The notes: a model not told the origin generated them from the sequence alone. Positions 27,201 to 36,080 are shown, numbered from the stretch's first letter. The stretch is DNA of 64,000 nucleotides from Bacillota bacterium (GCA_023386345.1 JAEWJT010000009.1:124001-188000), one strand, 5' to 3'. Translations and numbers: made by a program.

Positions 27201-30200
27201 TTTTAAGACCAGTCAATGGAACAGATGTAAATATTGTAGAATTAGCAGATAAGATACTTAAAGATAAAAAGTTTACTGGTATAACAGTAACACTTAAATC
27301 TCCGGGTAATACTAGTATTGGAACAGATACTTACATAGCTGCTGACGGAGTTATAACATATTTCTATAAAGATCCTTCAGATAATTCTGCTATGAACATG
27401 GGAATAGTACATAATATTGAATTTACTTTATCTAAGGACGGACAAAATATAGATACAAATAAGATTCAAGCTAACATCCCGTGGGACAGAGCAAGGGTTT
27501 TAGAGACACTTGAAAACGAAATATCATCAAAGATAACATGGGATGCTATAAAAGGCAAAAATGTCTCAACAGACGAGATTTCTCTTGCATTAACATTGCC
27601 GTTAATATTGCCAACTGCAAGATGGGCTAAAATATCGTGGGAGGCTGATTCAGCTGTAATTATGCCAGAATATCAGTCAAACCCATTAGCTGAGAATACA
27701 ACCGGTATTCTCAACAGACGAGCAACAGATACACAAGTTAAATTGACAGCAACTATAAAATTCAATTTAACAACATCAAATGAGGATGATATAGTTTTAA
27801 CTAAGGACTTTGATTTAAAGGTTTTAGGTAGCGAAGAAGCGGATACTCCGGAAAGAATGTTGAAAAAGCTAGAGAATTATACATTAGAAAAGCTTAAGGA
27901 TTCTCTTACAAAAACTCAGCTCAATCCTAATGCTGTAAAAGGAGATATTCAATTCCCAACACCAGCTAATACTGGAGTAGCAGATTATTCAAAGTACCGT
28001 TTTACAGTAACCAGTAAAAACACCGATATACTTGAAATAAATGGTTATCGTGGTCTTGTGTATCGACCTTTACCGGGAAACAGCTCAGAAAAGGTTGGAT
28101 TTACTATTACTATGACGAGCAGGGCGGATTCAAGTCTTTCAGTATCTAAAGATATGGAAATTACTGTTATTCCATTAGAGCAAAAAGAAATTGATGATGC
28201 GTTGAAACTGATGGAAGCAGTAAAAATGAATTATACAGCAGCACTTTTAGGAGAGAATGCTGATAAGGATAATATTACCAAAAATCTTAAGACCTTCCGT
28301 CAAGCAATTTTTGCAGAAGATGGAAATAGCTTAATTTACAGTCGCGCCATAAATGAAGATAAAGATTATGGTATTTTGGTAGATGATTTACCAGGCTCAG
28401 AACCGGGTGGACCGGGATATGAACAGTGGAGAGTATTCCGTTCCAGCCGTCCTAATATATTAGAGCATGAGGTTTTACGTTTAAAACAGCCGGAATATAA
28501 CACAAACGTTAAAGTTGACAGCTGTTTAACTCATAAAATTTTAGGCAAATATGCAAATAAACATCCTGAAAATGAGGATTTCAAAAAGCTGTACAAGCAA
28601 CCAATATCTGCGACATTTACTGTTATAGGTGAAAAAGGAGATAATGGAACAGAAGTAAAAGAAATATCAGTAGGAACTGCCATAATTGTATTTAAGGAAG
28701 ATGGAACATATGAGAAAAAATCAGCTCCAAAAGATATAAAAATCAATATAGATAATAATGACGGAGGATTCACCGCTTACGGTGCATTACAGGCTACTAC
28801 TAGCGAATATGCAGGAAGTCCTAATTGGATAACTTCAATTTATGGGATTACAGGACCGTTAACAGGCGGCTGGATGTTTGCTGTTAATGGTAAAGTGCCA
28901 AATACAACAGCTGGTCAAACAATTCTTAAAGAGGGTGACCAAGTCATTTGGTATTGTACTTATGACTATAATAGAGATAAAGCTCCAACTTGGAAAGAGC
29001 TTGGAGGAAAAGAAAGTGAAAACTATAAGATTACAATTAATCTTAGCAAAACATTCTTAAAGGTCGGCGAAGAATTACCATTAGTAGCACAGGTGCAAAA
29101 GGGTGATGAAGTAGTAACAGATAAAGAGGTAATGTGGTTAGGCTCTAATGCTAAAGCTAGCATAGAAAATGGAAAGCTAATAGCTAAGGAAGCGGGCGAA
29201 ATCACTCTAATAGCTAGTTTAGTAGATGATAAAAATGTAAAAGATACTATAACTATAAGTATAGAGGAAAATAAGACCTTGACTACAAAACAAATTATAG
29301 AAGCCCTAAGAAAGCACTATATTAATAAATCTGATTACACATTCAGACAAGCTATAGGATATAATTTTACAAGCGATAATTTAGAAAATGACTTATTAGA
29401 AATTGCTTATAGATTTAAAACAAATGAAAATCCTAAAACAGCCTCTGATCATGTTGGAAATATTATGGGCTTGATAGCGGCAGGAAAAAATCCTTACGCT
29501 TATAATAACAAAAACTATGTAAAAGCATTAGCGGATGCCCAAGGTAGTAATGGTAAATTTGTAATAGGTGCATATGATGATTATCCAACAGTTGTTGCCT
29601 TTTCAATATTAGCCTTAGACATGGCTAAGGCTGAGTACAATAGAGATAAGGCTATAGAAGCTTTGTTAGGCTATCAAGATTTGACTAGCGGAAGCTTTGG
29701 TGGAGCAGATGAAACAGGTATGGTACTAACAGCTTTAGCAAAATACAAAAATAGAGCTGATGTACAATCCTCAATAGATAAGGGTTTAAGCTATCTTCAA
29801 ACAACACAAGATATAAATACAGGTGGTATTATAGCTTGGGGCGAAGAAAATCCATATTCAGCATCAGCTGTTTTACAAGGCTTGATAGCTGTAGGAGAAA
29901 ATCCACTATCACAAAAATGGACTAAAAATGGTAAAACTATAGTTGATTCATTGATGAAATACTACAAGGACGGTCATTTTGAAAATGCTGCCGGCATCGA
30001 TGAGATGCTTACAGAGCAAGCATTTATAGCATTGTCTGATGTATATAGAGGAAAATCCATGTTCAATGAAATTAAACTCAATGATAATGAAGTAGCTAGA
30101 ATAGCAATTCAAATTCCAAATATACCTAAAATAATTGAAGGCGATTTTATTAAATTATTTGTAACAGGATATGCAGCTAACAATGATATAGCTCCTGTTG

Positions 30201-30667
30201 GCAAAATAATTTGGTCAAGCTCGGACACTAACGTAGCAACGGTAGATGAAAATGGCAATGTTATAGCTATGAAAGCCGGTGAATCTACTATAACTGCAAA
30301 GGTTGACGGTAAGGACATAATCGATACAGTTAAATTAACAATATCAGCAAAAGAATTTAATACAGAATATATTGGTGATGATATAGTATCGAATGGAAAT
30401 ACATTTGAAGCAAATCTTAAGGTTAAGAACTTGACTGAGGAGAAAAAGAAAGTAGCATTGATAGTTGCACTGTATGATAAGAACACTAATAAAATGCTAA
30501 GCTTTAAAATTAAAGAACTAGAGTTGAGCAGCAAAGAGGAGCAAGATTTACTTACAGAAATACAAATTCCAGCAAATGGAAAATACTATATCAGAATTTT
30601 CTTGTGGGATAGTCTGGAGAATCAAGATGTATTACTGAAAAAATTTGAGGAATTTAAGGCTAGCTAA
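24236..30667 (+). CDS. Giant exported protein: GLUG repeats, Ig-like domains, DUF4430, alpha/alpha-toroid (candidate corrinoid-capture protein)
   Basis: A 2143-residue secreted protein. Signal peptide 1-46 (hydrophobic core LLSILVALFIVLGMI, cleavage after AFA). Then GLUG-type repeats (about 155-305 and 640-810; GGIVGDNSGG, NCYNTGEI), two PEGA-like beta repeats (about 400-540), bacterial Ig-like domains (about 890-970 and several to 1350), a DUF4430 domain (about 1497-1580; GGWMFAVNGKVPN, GDQVIWYCTY), a Big2-type Ig domain (1595-1678), prenyltransferase/squalene-cyclase-type toroid repeats (1685-1942), another Big2 domain and a C-terminal beta domain. DUF4430 is related to the C-terminal domain of transcobalamin/intrinsic factor, and the toroid to their N-terminal domain. 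Both occur here in one chain under a cobalamin riboswitch. No SLH anchor is visible. CGGAGG start signal. Confidence 0.85.
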   Translation: MEKTKLNQERKDFMRKSRKTKFGTQLLSILVALFIVLGMIPNAAFAQGQANDIILSNLIAENNSKEAGNVSTGSAITISSLASDGSIPISSEDDLRKIGRESDYKLDGNYILTGNIILTEPWIPIGKIVGNENSSESFIGTFDGDGYTVSGLTINAGNITYQGLFGKIGAKGTVQNVTVEGVISSTYTSNAFIGGIAGQVQGGKIINCINKVQINAVKAKKVGGIVGDTTLATEIIGCANLGNISATSNVGGIVGSTAGTTKVTNCYNTGEITTDTSSCGGVVGYAYGTTIIQNCYNADTGVRSGSNSGLLIGFLYSSSSALNSYWLGDDNTKGIGNKSAGKIADDCTFKTDEQLKGIVFLDILNVDAPEGSQFVFDDNNINNGYPILECQLPKVAKFEIQFNINPNDASLTVKDEKGTNKIGSNGFYKLPAGNYTYFISAFGYNDKNGYFEVVDDENPSVINISLTEADKQTVSFSGLPKGALISVNHAVGGKMNPGPDGNYKLPTGTYSYSAVAKGYELVKKTFEVVDESVNIAVEMTSLATPQPWDGTTKTSVSPIDGTYYIKSGAELAWFASETIAGRLLDVSVVLLSDINLDSKAWLSISPYSGTQNYFKGILDGNHCTIDNLSGGLFHRTDKDALIKNLTVSGSINGTGNIGGIVGVNYGKIENCRSNVNITASEQRVGGIVGDNSGGIILRCVATGIINSSFRTYAQSDTYRIFLGGIAGQNSGTIEYCYSLANVSATSVAEPNKTNHPGGVGGITGVNTGTVNSCYNIGTVRYNDRKNFNTGSVIGDNSNSNAKIKNSYYLEGTCTNESGEDLGVGIGSKDGVQSKDIESMKASSFVIALNNGNSEGPFNADEDININGGYPVLKWQGGQIPVTTEDETSVLEDKEELELVQTIIKQAGALDLPKNGKKGSNITWSSDNPSVISDNGVVTLPSAGISSVVLTATIKKGAIRDTKSFTITVYSALQVILDELNAAKAGLGTLLRPVNGTDVNIVELADKILKDKKFTGITVTLKSPGNTSIGTDTYIAADGVITYFYKDPSDNSAMNMGIVHNIEFTLSKDGQNIDTNKIQANIPWDRARVLETLENEISSKITWDAIKGKNVSTDEISLALTLPLILPTARWAKISWEADSAVIMPEYQSNPLAENTTGILNRRATDTQVKLTATIKFNLTTSNEDDIVLTKDFDLKVLGSEEADTPERMLKKLENYTLEKLKDSLTKTQLNPNAVKGDIQFPTPANTGVADYSKYRFTVTSKNTDILEINGYRGLVYRPLPGNSSEKVGFTITMTSRADSSLSVSKDMEITVIPLEQKEIDDALKLMEAVKMNYTAALLGENADKDNITKNLKTFRQAIFAEDGNSLIYSRAINEDKDYGILVDDLPGSEPGGPGYEQWRVFRSSRPNILEHEVLRLKQPEYNTNVKVDSCLTHKILGKYANKHPENEDFKKLYKQPISATFTVIGEKGDNGTEVKEISVGTAIIVFKEDGTYEKKSAPKDIKINIDNNDGGFTAYGALQATTSEYAGSPNWITSIYGITGPLTGGWMFAVNGKVPNTTAGQTILKEGDQVIWYCTYDYNRDKAPTWKELGGKESENYKITINLSKTFLKVGEELPLVAQVQKGDEVVTDKEVMWLGSNAKASIENGKLIAKEAGEITLIASLVDDKNVKDTITISIEENKTLTTKQIIEALRKHYINKSDYTFRQAIGYNFTSDNLENDLLEIAYRFKTNENPKTASDHVGNIMGLIAAGKNPYAYNNKNYVKALADAQGSNGKFVIGAYDDYPTVVAFSILALDMAKAEYNRDKAIEALLGYQDLTSGSFGGADETGMVLTALAKYKNRADVQSSIDKGLSYLQTTQDINTGGIIAWGEENPYSASAVLQGLIAVGENPLSQKWTKNGKTIVDSLMKYYKDGHFENAAGIDEMLTEQAFIALSDVYRGKSMFNEIKLNDNEVARIAIQIPNIPKIIEGDFIKLFVTGYAANNDIAPVGKIIWSSSDTNVATVDENGNVIAMKAGESTITAKVDGKDIIDTVKLTISAKEFNTEYIGDDIVSNGNTFEANLKVKNLTEEKKKVALIVALYDKNTNKMLSFKIKELELSSKEEQDLLTEIQIPANGKYYIRIFLWDSLENQDVLLKKFEEFKAS

Positions 30668-30685
30668 AAGATAAGCTAATAATTT

Positions 30686-30736
30686 TAGAGGAATTTCTCA
30701 TCTATAGTTAAAATAGCGAGAGAAGAAATTCCTCTA
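30686..30736 (+). terminator. Hairpin between the giant protein and the SLH-DUF4430 gene
   Basis: TAGAGGAATTTCT (30686-30698) pairs perfectly with AGAAATTCCTCTA (30724-30736), with extra pairing inside the loop. The tail is TAATAAATT, not a T-run, so it may be a weak terminator or an mRNA-processing/stability element. Confidence 0.5.
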
Positions 30737-30774
30737 TAATAAATTAAAGCTATACAAAGCAAAGGAGCGATAAA

Positions 30775-32520
30775 ATGCGAAAGAATATACAACGAATGTT
30801 ATCCATTGTGTTAATTTTATTAATGTTCATACCATCTGTGGTCATGGCAGAAACAAATGTTTTAGTAGATAATATTCAAAATTATAGTAGTGTAAGTACG
30901 AATATTACAATAGATTATGTTCAAAAAGATAATGAAGTAACTATAAGTATAAATAGCACTAGAAATAGACCTGTAAGTATAACAATAAAGGATGGAACAC
31001 AGTATATCTATATAAATCAAGGTGAGACAGACGAGTTAGGAAAAATAGAGTTTAAAACCATCTTAGAATTAGATAAATCCTATGATTGTCAAGTTAAGGT
31101 TGACGATAATGTAGCAACTAAAAAAATATATATGCAAAAGGGCTCAGGAGATACTCACGAGATTGCCATAGATTTATATGTAAAAGGCTACAATGGCGTT
31201 ATCTTAGATTTAAAGGCTGTTAAGGTATTTGCTAATGAAACATTGATGGATTTGATGAGAAGAATATTTGATGATAGAATTGTAATCAGAAATGGAAACT
31301 ATGTAGTGTCTATTGATGGACAGGCAGAGCTTGACAGAGGAAAGGACAGCGGTTGGATGTATTCAGTAAATGGTGTATTTCCTAATGTCGGAGCAAACTC
31401 ATATATCTTAAAAAGTGGCGATATCGTAAAATGGCTATATACTGAAAATTTAGGAGTAGATGTTGGTGCGCCGATGTATCCAGCAACTACTTATCAAATT
31501 ACTACTAAAGAGTCTCCTAACAAAAACACTATAACAATTATTAAACTAGAAGCTTCTTCAATAAATGATAATGTAAGTGAGCTTATATTGACAAAAGATT
31601 TATTGGAAAAAGCAATAAATGAAAATGTAGATATTATAGAAGTATCCTTTGGGAAGGCTTTAATTGAGATAAGACCTAATTTTATGGGTAAGGATATAAA
31701 AGGTGATATAAAGATAAAACTTGAAAAGAACAACGATGCAACATTTATTAAATTAGAACAGGATGGCAAGGAATTAAATAAATTAGAAAAGCCTGTTAAA
31801 ATTATATTACATTATAATGCTGATGTAAGCAATAAAGATAATTTAACTGTACTGTTAGTTGAAAAGGACAAAACAAAAAGCTTGGTAGGGGGAATATATG
31901 ATTTAAGTACAAAGAGCGTCACATTCCTAACTCATAAACTAGGCGAATTTAGAGTAGAAGAAAATACTGTAGAGTTCAAAGATTTAGCAAGCTATAGCTG
32001 GGCAGAGCAAGCAATAAACAGCATGTCAGCAAAGGGAATAATAGGTGGAAAAGCTACAGATAAATTTTCTCCTTCTGATAATATCACAAGAGCAGAATTT
32101 GCAGCATTGATATCAAGAATGTTAAAGTATAACGAAGACATACAAGGTAATTTAACATTTAGCGATATAAAAGCAGATAATTGGTTCTATAAATCTGTAT
32201 TGACAGTATGTATGAACGGACTTATAAATGGTAAATCTGCAACTAGCTTTGATCCAAATGGCAATATAACCAGAGAGGAAATGTCAAAAATAATAGGTCT
32301 AGTATTAGCACAAAGCTCATATAAAAAACAAGACAAAAAATTATTAACAAAATTTAGTGATGGAAGTACTATTGCCTCTTGGGCAGAGGAAGGGGCAGCT
32401 ATTGCAGTTCACAATGAAATAATAAAAGGCTCAAATGGCAAATTTAATCCAAAATCTAATGCTACGCGAGCAGAAGTTGCAGTAATGCTATTTAGATTGT
32501 ATGAGCTGATAATGAAATAA
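30775..32520 (+). CDS. S-layer-anchored DUF4430 protein
   Basis: 581 residues: signal peptide 1-25 (VVMA cleavage), a beta domain (about 30-125), a complete DUF4430 domain (about 129-234; LDRGKDSGWMYSVNGVFPNV, then GDIVKWLYTENLGVDVGAP), a middle domain (about 245-395) and three SLH repeats (about 399-580; SWAEQAINSMSAKGIIGG, DNWFYKSVLTVCMNGLINGK, ASWAEEGAAIAVHNEIIKG) that bind secondary wall polymers. The DUF4430 motif 'GWMY-VNG' followed by 'YxLxxGDxVxWxYT' closely resembles the beta domain of animal B12 carriers. I infer a surface corrinoid-binding or presenting role. AAAGGAGC start signal; probably co-expressed with the 24236 gene. Confidence 0.87.
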   Translation: MRKNIQRMLSIVLILLMFIPSVVMAETNVLVDNIQNYSSVSTNITIDYVQKDNEVTISINSTRNRPVSITIKDGTQYIYINQGETDELGKIEFKTILELDKSYDCQVKVDDNVATKKIYMQKGSGDTHEIAIDLYVKGYNGVILDLKAVKVFANETLMDLMRRIFDDRIVIRNGNYVVSIDGQAELDRGKDSGWMYSVNGVFPNVGANSYILKSGDIVKWLYTENLGVDVGAPMYPATTYQITTKESPNKNTITIIKLEASSINDNVSELILTKDLLEKAINENVDIIEVSFGKALIEIRPNFMGKDIKGDIKIKLEKNNDATFIKLEQDGKELNKLEKPVKIILHYNADVSNKDNLTVLLVEKDKTKSLVGGIYDLSTKSVTFLTHKLGEFRVEENTVEFKDLASYSWAEQAINSMSAKGIIGGKATDKFSPSDNITRAEFAALISRMLKYNEDIQGNLTFSDIKADNWFYKSVLTVCMNGLINGKSATSFDPNGNITREEMSKIIGLVLAQSSYKKQDKKLLTKFSDGSTIASWAEEGAAIAVHNEIIKGSNGKFNPKSNATRAEVAVMLFRLYELIMK

Positions 32521-32542
32521 AGTTTTAAAATATATAACTGAA

Positions 32543-32589
32543 AATTGCAAAAGTGCGATATCACAAAACGATAACGCACTTTTGCAATT
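32543..32589 (+). terminator. Terminator after the SLH-DUF4430 gene
   Basis: A 15-bp perfect stem (AATTGCAAAAGTGCG, 32543-32557, with 32575-32589) and a 17-base loop, followed by GTTCTC. The stem is strong but the T-run is poor. Confidence 0.6.
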
Positions 32590-32739
32590 GTTCTCAAAAT
32601 AAAGATAATATAAGCCCCTTGACTAAATGACATTAATGTATTATTATTAATTTAGTACATAATAATACATTATTTGATAAAAAAATAACAAACTTTCAAT
32701 CGTACAAAATTATTTGGAACTGTTAAGTTCGGAGGAAAA

Positions 32740-33630
32740 ATGGAAAAAGTAAAAATGAAAAAAATAAATTTCAAAAATATTAATTTTAAAAGCTTATTAG
32801 CAGGGCTTTTAGCAGACTGTATAGGAGCGTTTTTTATTGCTGCTAGTATATATGTTTTTGCTAAAAACGCAAACTTTGCTCCGGGAGGGGTAAATGGTGC
32901 ATCTGTAATTATAAATCACATATCTTCTTGGCCTATAGGTATGGTTAGCTTATTTCTTAATATACCTATAATAATACTAAGCTATAAGTTTTTAGGTATT
33001 AAATTTTTGTTAAAATCATTAAAAACTATGCTTATATCAGCAGCGTTTATGGATTATGTTGCTCCTTTATTACCCGCATATACTGGAAATCAACTTTTAG
33101 CAGCATTATTTGCTGGAGGCTTGGCAGGGATTGGATATGCTCTAATTTATATTCAAGGTTCTTCTACCGGGGGAAGTGATTTTATACTTCTTACTATAAA
33201 AAAGCTAATGCCTCATATATCTTTAGGTCAGATAACACAGTTAATTGATGGAAGTATAATTATAGTAGGTGGTTTTATATTTGGAATTGATGCGGTATTA
33301 TACGGTATAATTTATACAGTCGTTTCTTCTGTCATTATGGATAAAATAATGTATGGAACAAGCTCTGGAAAGCTTGCTTTCATCATAACTGACAAAGGAA
33401 GTGATATATGCAGAAAAATTGATGAGGAAATTGCAAGAGGCTCGACTATAATTAATGCTATAGGTTCATATAGCAAGCAAGATAAAGATATTGTTTTATG
33501 TGCTTGCAGTAAATCTCAAGTATATCCAATGAAGGCAGCTGTTAAAAATATTGATAGCAAAGCCTTAGTAATAATTACCGAATATGATGAAACATATGGA
33601 CACGGGTTTTTGGATATACATAAAGATTAA
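32740..33630 (+). CDS. YitT family membrane protein (DUF161 / DUF2179)
   Basis: 296 residues: about five transmembrane helices (N-terminal YitT/DUF161 region, residues 18-210, with NANFAPGGVNGASVIINH and STGGSDFI) and a C-terminal cytoplasmic DUF2179 domain (SGKLAFIITDKGSDICRKI ... YGHGFLDIHKD). The molecular role of YitT proteins is unknown; transport has been suggested. It lies inside the B12-related locus but has its own upstream gap. CGGAGG start signal. A link to corrinoids is only positional. Confidence 0.88.
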   Translation: MEKVKMKKINFKNINFKSLLAGLLADCIGAFFIAASIYVFAKNANFAPGGVNGASVIINHISSWPIGMVSLFLNIPIIILSYKFLGIKFLLKSLKTMLISAAFMDYVAPLLPAYTGNQLLAALFAGGLAGIGYALIYIQGSSTGGSDFILLTIKKLMPHISLGQITQLIDGSIIIVGGFIFGIDAVLYGIIYTVVSSVIMDKIMYGTSSGKLAFIITDKGSDICRKIDEEIARGSTIINAIGSYSKQDKDIVLCACSKSQVYPMKAAVKNIDSKALVIITEYDETYGHGFLDIHKD

Positions 33631-33681
33631 GTAAAATTGAGAAACATTAAAATTATGTGAAAACTTTCGTATAATACATCT

Positions 33682-33710
33682 TGACATATATTATATTAGA
33701 TGTTATTATT
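33682..33710 (+). promoter_or_regulatory. Promoter of the second riboswitch operon
   Basis: TTGACA at 33682-33687 and TATTAT at 33705-33710, spacing 17, about 40 bases upstream of the riboswitch aptamer. Confidence 0.75.
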
Positions 33711-33744
33711 TAGGTATAAAGACATTTGCATATAAACTTGTTTA

Positions 33745-33885
33745 AAATACGGAATCGGGTGAGAATCCCGAACAATCGGGTTACTGTGTTGTGGAGCAAA
33801 CTCTGATATGCCACTGCTTAGGCGGGAAGGTGGAGCTAGCGATGAAACTTAGTCAGGATACGTTAAGACAAGTACGTAGTATTAT
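33745..33885 (+). promoter_or_regulatory. Cobalamin riboswitch 2
   Basis: Conserved blocks: CGGAATCGGGTGAGAATCCCG, ATCGGGTTACTGTG, ATGCCACTGC, GGCGGGAAGGTGG and TTAGTCAGGATACG. The last is shorter than the full B12 box of riboswitch 3 but fits the family. It controls the 34179 gene and perhaps those after it. Confidence 0.88.
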
Positions 33886-33951
33886 TTTCCAACGAAGAAT
33901 AATATACAGGATAAATTAATATTTTATCATAATTGTTGCTTGAATTTTTTG

Positions 33952-33988
33952 CACCTGTATTTTTCGTTACGAAAATGCGGGTGTTTTT
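33952..33988 (+). terminator. Riboswitch-associated terminator 2
   Basis: CACCTGTATTTT pairs with AAAATGCGGGTG (12 bp including G-U pairs), followed by TTTTTA. It lies between riboswitch 2 and the downstream gene and is a likely expression platform. The stretch from here to 34178 contains only the possible leader peptide listed next. Confidence 0.85.
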
Positions 33989-34113
33989 ATATTGTAAAAC
34001 TTACTATACTCTGCTTTTAGCAGACGATAGGCGTACTTTGACAACTTAATAGTTCATATGCTGACAGGCTAGGCACATGGATGGTGTGTATGGATATAAA
34101 ATCAGGAGGTGAA

Positions 34114-34182
34114 GTGTTTTATATTCTACAAGGGAATAGCTTTAATTTTAAAATAAAATGGGAAGGAGTATTAAAAAAATGA
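34114..34182 (+). CDS. Possible 22-aa leader peptide overlapping the next start
   Basis: A GTG at 34114 preceded by an excellent AGGAGG site (34104-34109) opens a 22-codon frame whose TGA overlaps the ATG of the 34179 gene (ATGA). The arrangement would translationally couple the surface protein to the leader. The peptide (FYILQGNSFNFKIKWEGV) shows no known motif. The frame may be accidental; the strong site is the main support. Confidence 0.3.
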   Translation: MFYILQGNSFNFKIKWEGVLKK

Positions 34183-35999
34183 ACGTTTTTAAAACAAGAA
34201 AAAACAGTAACAAATTTTATGCTTTTGTATTGGCAATGATTATGATTACCATGTCATTTATGCCAGCTCAAGCATTTGCATGGAGCTTTACAAACAATCC
34301 TGTTGATACAGGAACTGTTAAGCTGTATTTCGGAGATCCTGATTATAGTGAGGTTCCTCCAGAATCTCTTACGCAGTTTGTGAAAACATCAAATTCACCA
34401 TTGACTTACCATGCTACCTATATTGGGAGTGATTCGGCAAATTACTATCCAGATAGACTTCTGTTGGTAGTAAGACCTAACAGTGGTACGCTTAGTACAG
34501 CTATTGTTAGAGAAGACGGGGTTACTGCTACTGCGCCAGCTTTAACTACAGGAGTTTATGATATTGATATATCAAAGACAGCTACAACTAGAGAATTTGA
34601 ATTCACTGCATCAACTGGTGGACCTTCTCAAACAATAATTATTACATTTGACCAGCCTAAGGATATAAAAACAGGTACAAGCAACTTATTTGCTTACCTG
34701 CCAGCACCAGCTCAGTTCGTAAATGAGGGCATGGGAACAGGCGGCTGGGGAGATGCTTACAGTGCAGCCGGCGACCTTAAGTTTGGAGGCAATCCTACAG
34801 GTACAGGAGTTTCTTTGGGAGCTTTTGGAGGATATGCAGTATTTGATTTTGGGACAACAGGAATAGTTAATGATCCGAATAATAAGTATGGTGCGGATTT
34901 TATAGTTTATGGAAATGCTTTTTGGGGTAATTCTGAGGCGGGCGCTATACAAGTAGCTCAAGATAATGGCAGCGGAAAACCTGGAACTTGGTACAATATA
35001 GCTGGCTCTGATTATTATAAGAGTGATGTTGTGAAGGACTACAAGGTAACATATGCCGATCAGAATCCAGGAAGCACAACAATACTAGCTTCTGTTCCTT
35101 TCGTTTCAAGAGATGCAATAGGAGAAACTTATCCTCAAACATGGACAGGTAATGGTTTGGTGGATAAAAACTCCTACCACAATCACAGTTGGTTTCCTCA
35201 AGCTGTAAACTATTTTGCTAATAGAGCAATCAATTCAAAAACTTGCCAACCAGTAGATAAAATAGCAGATTTGAGCTTTGTTAATAGAGTTCCGGATGGT
35301 ATAGATTTAAGCTATACTGATGGTACATTAAAAACAGTTACAGATACGTCTCTTTTAGAATTTGAAGGAGTCAAGTATGTTACAAGTGGAACAACTACTG
35401 GCAACACCCAATTTCTATTTGGCTATGCAGATGTTCACCCAAACAGAACGACTGATTTTACAACAGCATACAATCCATATTCATTAAATTCAGTGTCCAA
35501 TAACACTCAGTATAATACTGCAACAGCTAATACCGGTGGTGGAGACCCTATAGACATATCTTGGGCGGTAGATGTTAATGGCAGTCCAAAATATTTGGAT
35601 AAAGTACGCTTTGTAAGAGTATATACAGGAGTTCAGCAGATGAATGGGGTATTTGGTGAAATATCAACAGAAGTTTTAGGACTTAAGTCTGTAGATCCGG
35701 CTGGTTCAAGTGTAGGAGTGACAGCAGCAGCTACTGTATCGTTATCATCGACTACATATACACCTGTTGCAGTTTCAGGTAGTAGCACTCAAGGGATAAC
35801 TACTATAACACAAACCGCTTCAAGCAGGACATATACTATTAATACATCTGCTACTTACACTTATGTAAATAATGAGCTTATATCTTCAACTTCATTGAAA
35901 ATTGATTTGAATCCTGGAGAAACAAAGATTGTACGCATTATAACGCAAAGTGGAAATGAAGAAGCGTATATAAACCTAGTTAAATTTACAAGACCATAA
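34179..35999 (+). CDS. Exported beta-rich surface protein under cobalamin riboswitch
   Basis: 606 residues from the ATG at 34179, chosen because GGAAGGAG lies 9-10 bases upstream; the ATG at 34158 has no site. Signal peptide to about residue 35 (MIMITMSFMPAQAFA). The core (about 170-510) contains LFAYLPAPAQFVNEGMG, SLGAFGGYAVFDFGTTG, FIVYGNAFWGNSEAG, TWYNIAGSDYY and VRVYTGVQQMNGVFGEIS. From memory this set of motifs resembles surface lipoproteins of Bacteroides often encoded beside btuB-type B12 receptors. I could not test that. The C-terminal ~90 residues are Ser/Thr-rich beta structure. No SLH or LPXTG anchor is visible. Together with the riboswitch it suggests a corrinoid-related surface role. 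Confidence 0.8.
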   Translation: MNVFKTRKNSNKFYAFVLAMIMITMSFMPAQAFAWSFTNNPVDTGTVKLYFGDPDYSEVPPESLTQFVKTSNSPLTYHATYIGSDSANYYPDRLLLVVRPNSGTLSTAIVREDGVTATAPALTTGVYDIDISKTATTREFEFTASTGGPSQTIIITFDQPKDIKTGTSNLFAYLPAPAQFVNEGMGTGGWGDAYSAAGDLKFGGNPTGTGVSLGAFGGYAVFDFGTTGIVNDPNNKYGADFIVYGNAFWGNSEAGAIQVAQDNGSGKPGTWYNIAGSDYYKSDVVKDYKVTYADQNPGSTTILASVPFVSRDAIGETYPQTWTGNGLVDKNSYHNHSWFPQAVNYFANRAINSKTCQPVDKIADLSFVNRVPDGIDLSYTDGTLKTVTDTSLLEFEGVKYVTSGTTTGNTQFLFGYADVHPNRTTDFTTAYNPYSLNSVSNNTQYNTATANTGGGDPIDISWAVDVNGSPKYLDKVRFVRVYTGVQQMNGVFGEISTEVLGLKSVDPAGSSVGVTAAATVSLSSTTYTPVAVSGSSTQGITTITQTASSRTYTINTSATYTYVNNELISSTSLKIDLNPGETKIVRIITQSGNEEAYINLVKFTRP

Positions 36000-36017
36000 A
36001 CCGTTTTAATTAATAAT

Positions 36018-36055
36018 AGAATGAAAGGAGGCTTAGCTTCCTTTCATTCTAATTT
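36018..36055 (+). terminator. Attenuator-like hairpin before the 1886-aa SLH gene
   Basis: AGAATGAAAGGA pairs with TCCTTTCATTCT around GGCTTAGCT, then AATTTTGTTTT. It hides an ATG at 36021, which argues that the real start is the later ATG at 36081. It probably reduces read-through from the preceding gene. Confidence 0.7.
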
Positions 36056-36080
36056 TGTTTTGTGTAAAGGAAGAAATACA

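Noticed and set aside
26656..30534. Several 60-141-codon frames antisense to the giant surface protein
   Set aside because: They mirror the codon pattern of the 2143-aa gene and have no RBS or recognisable domains.
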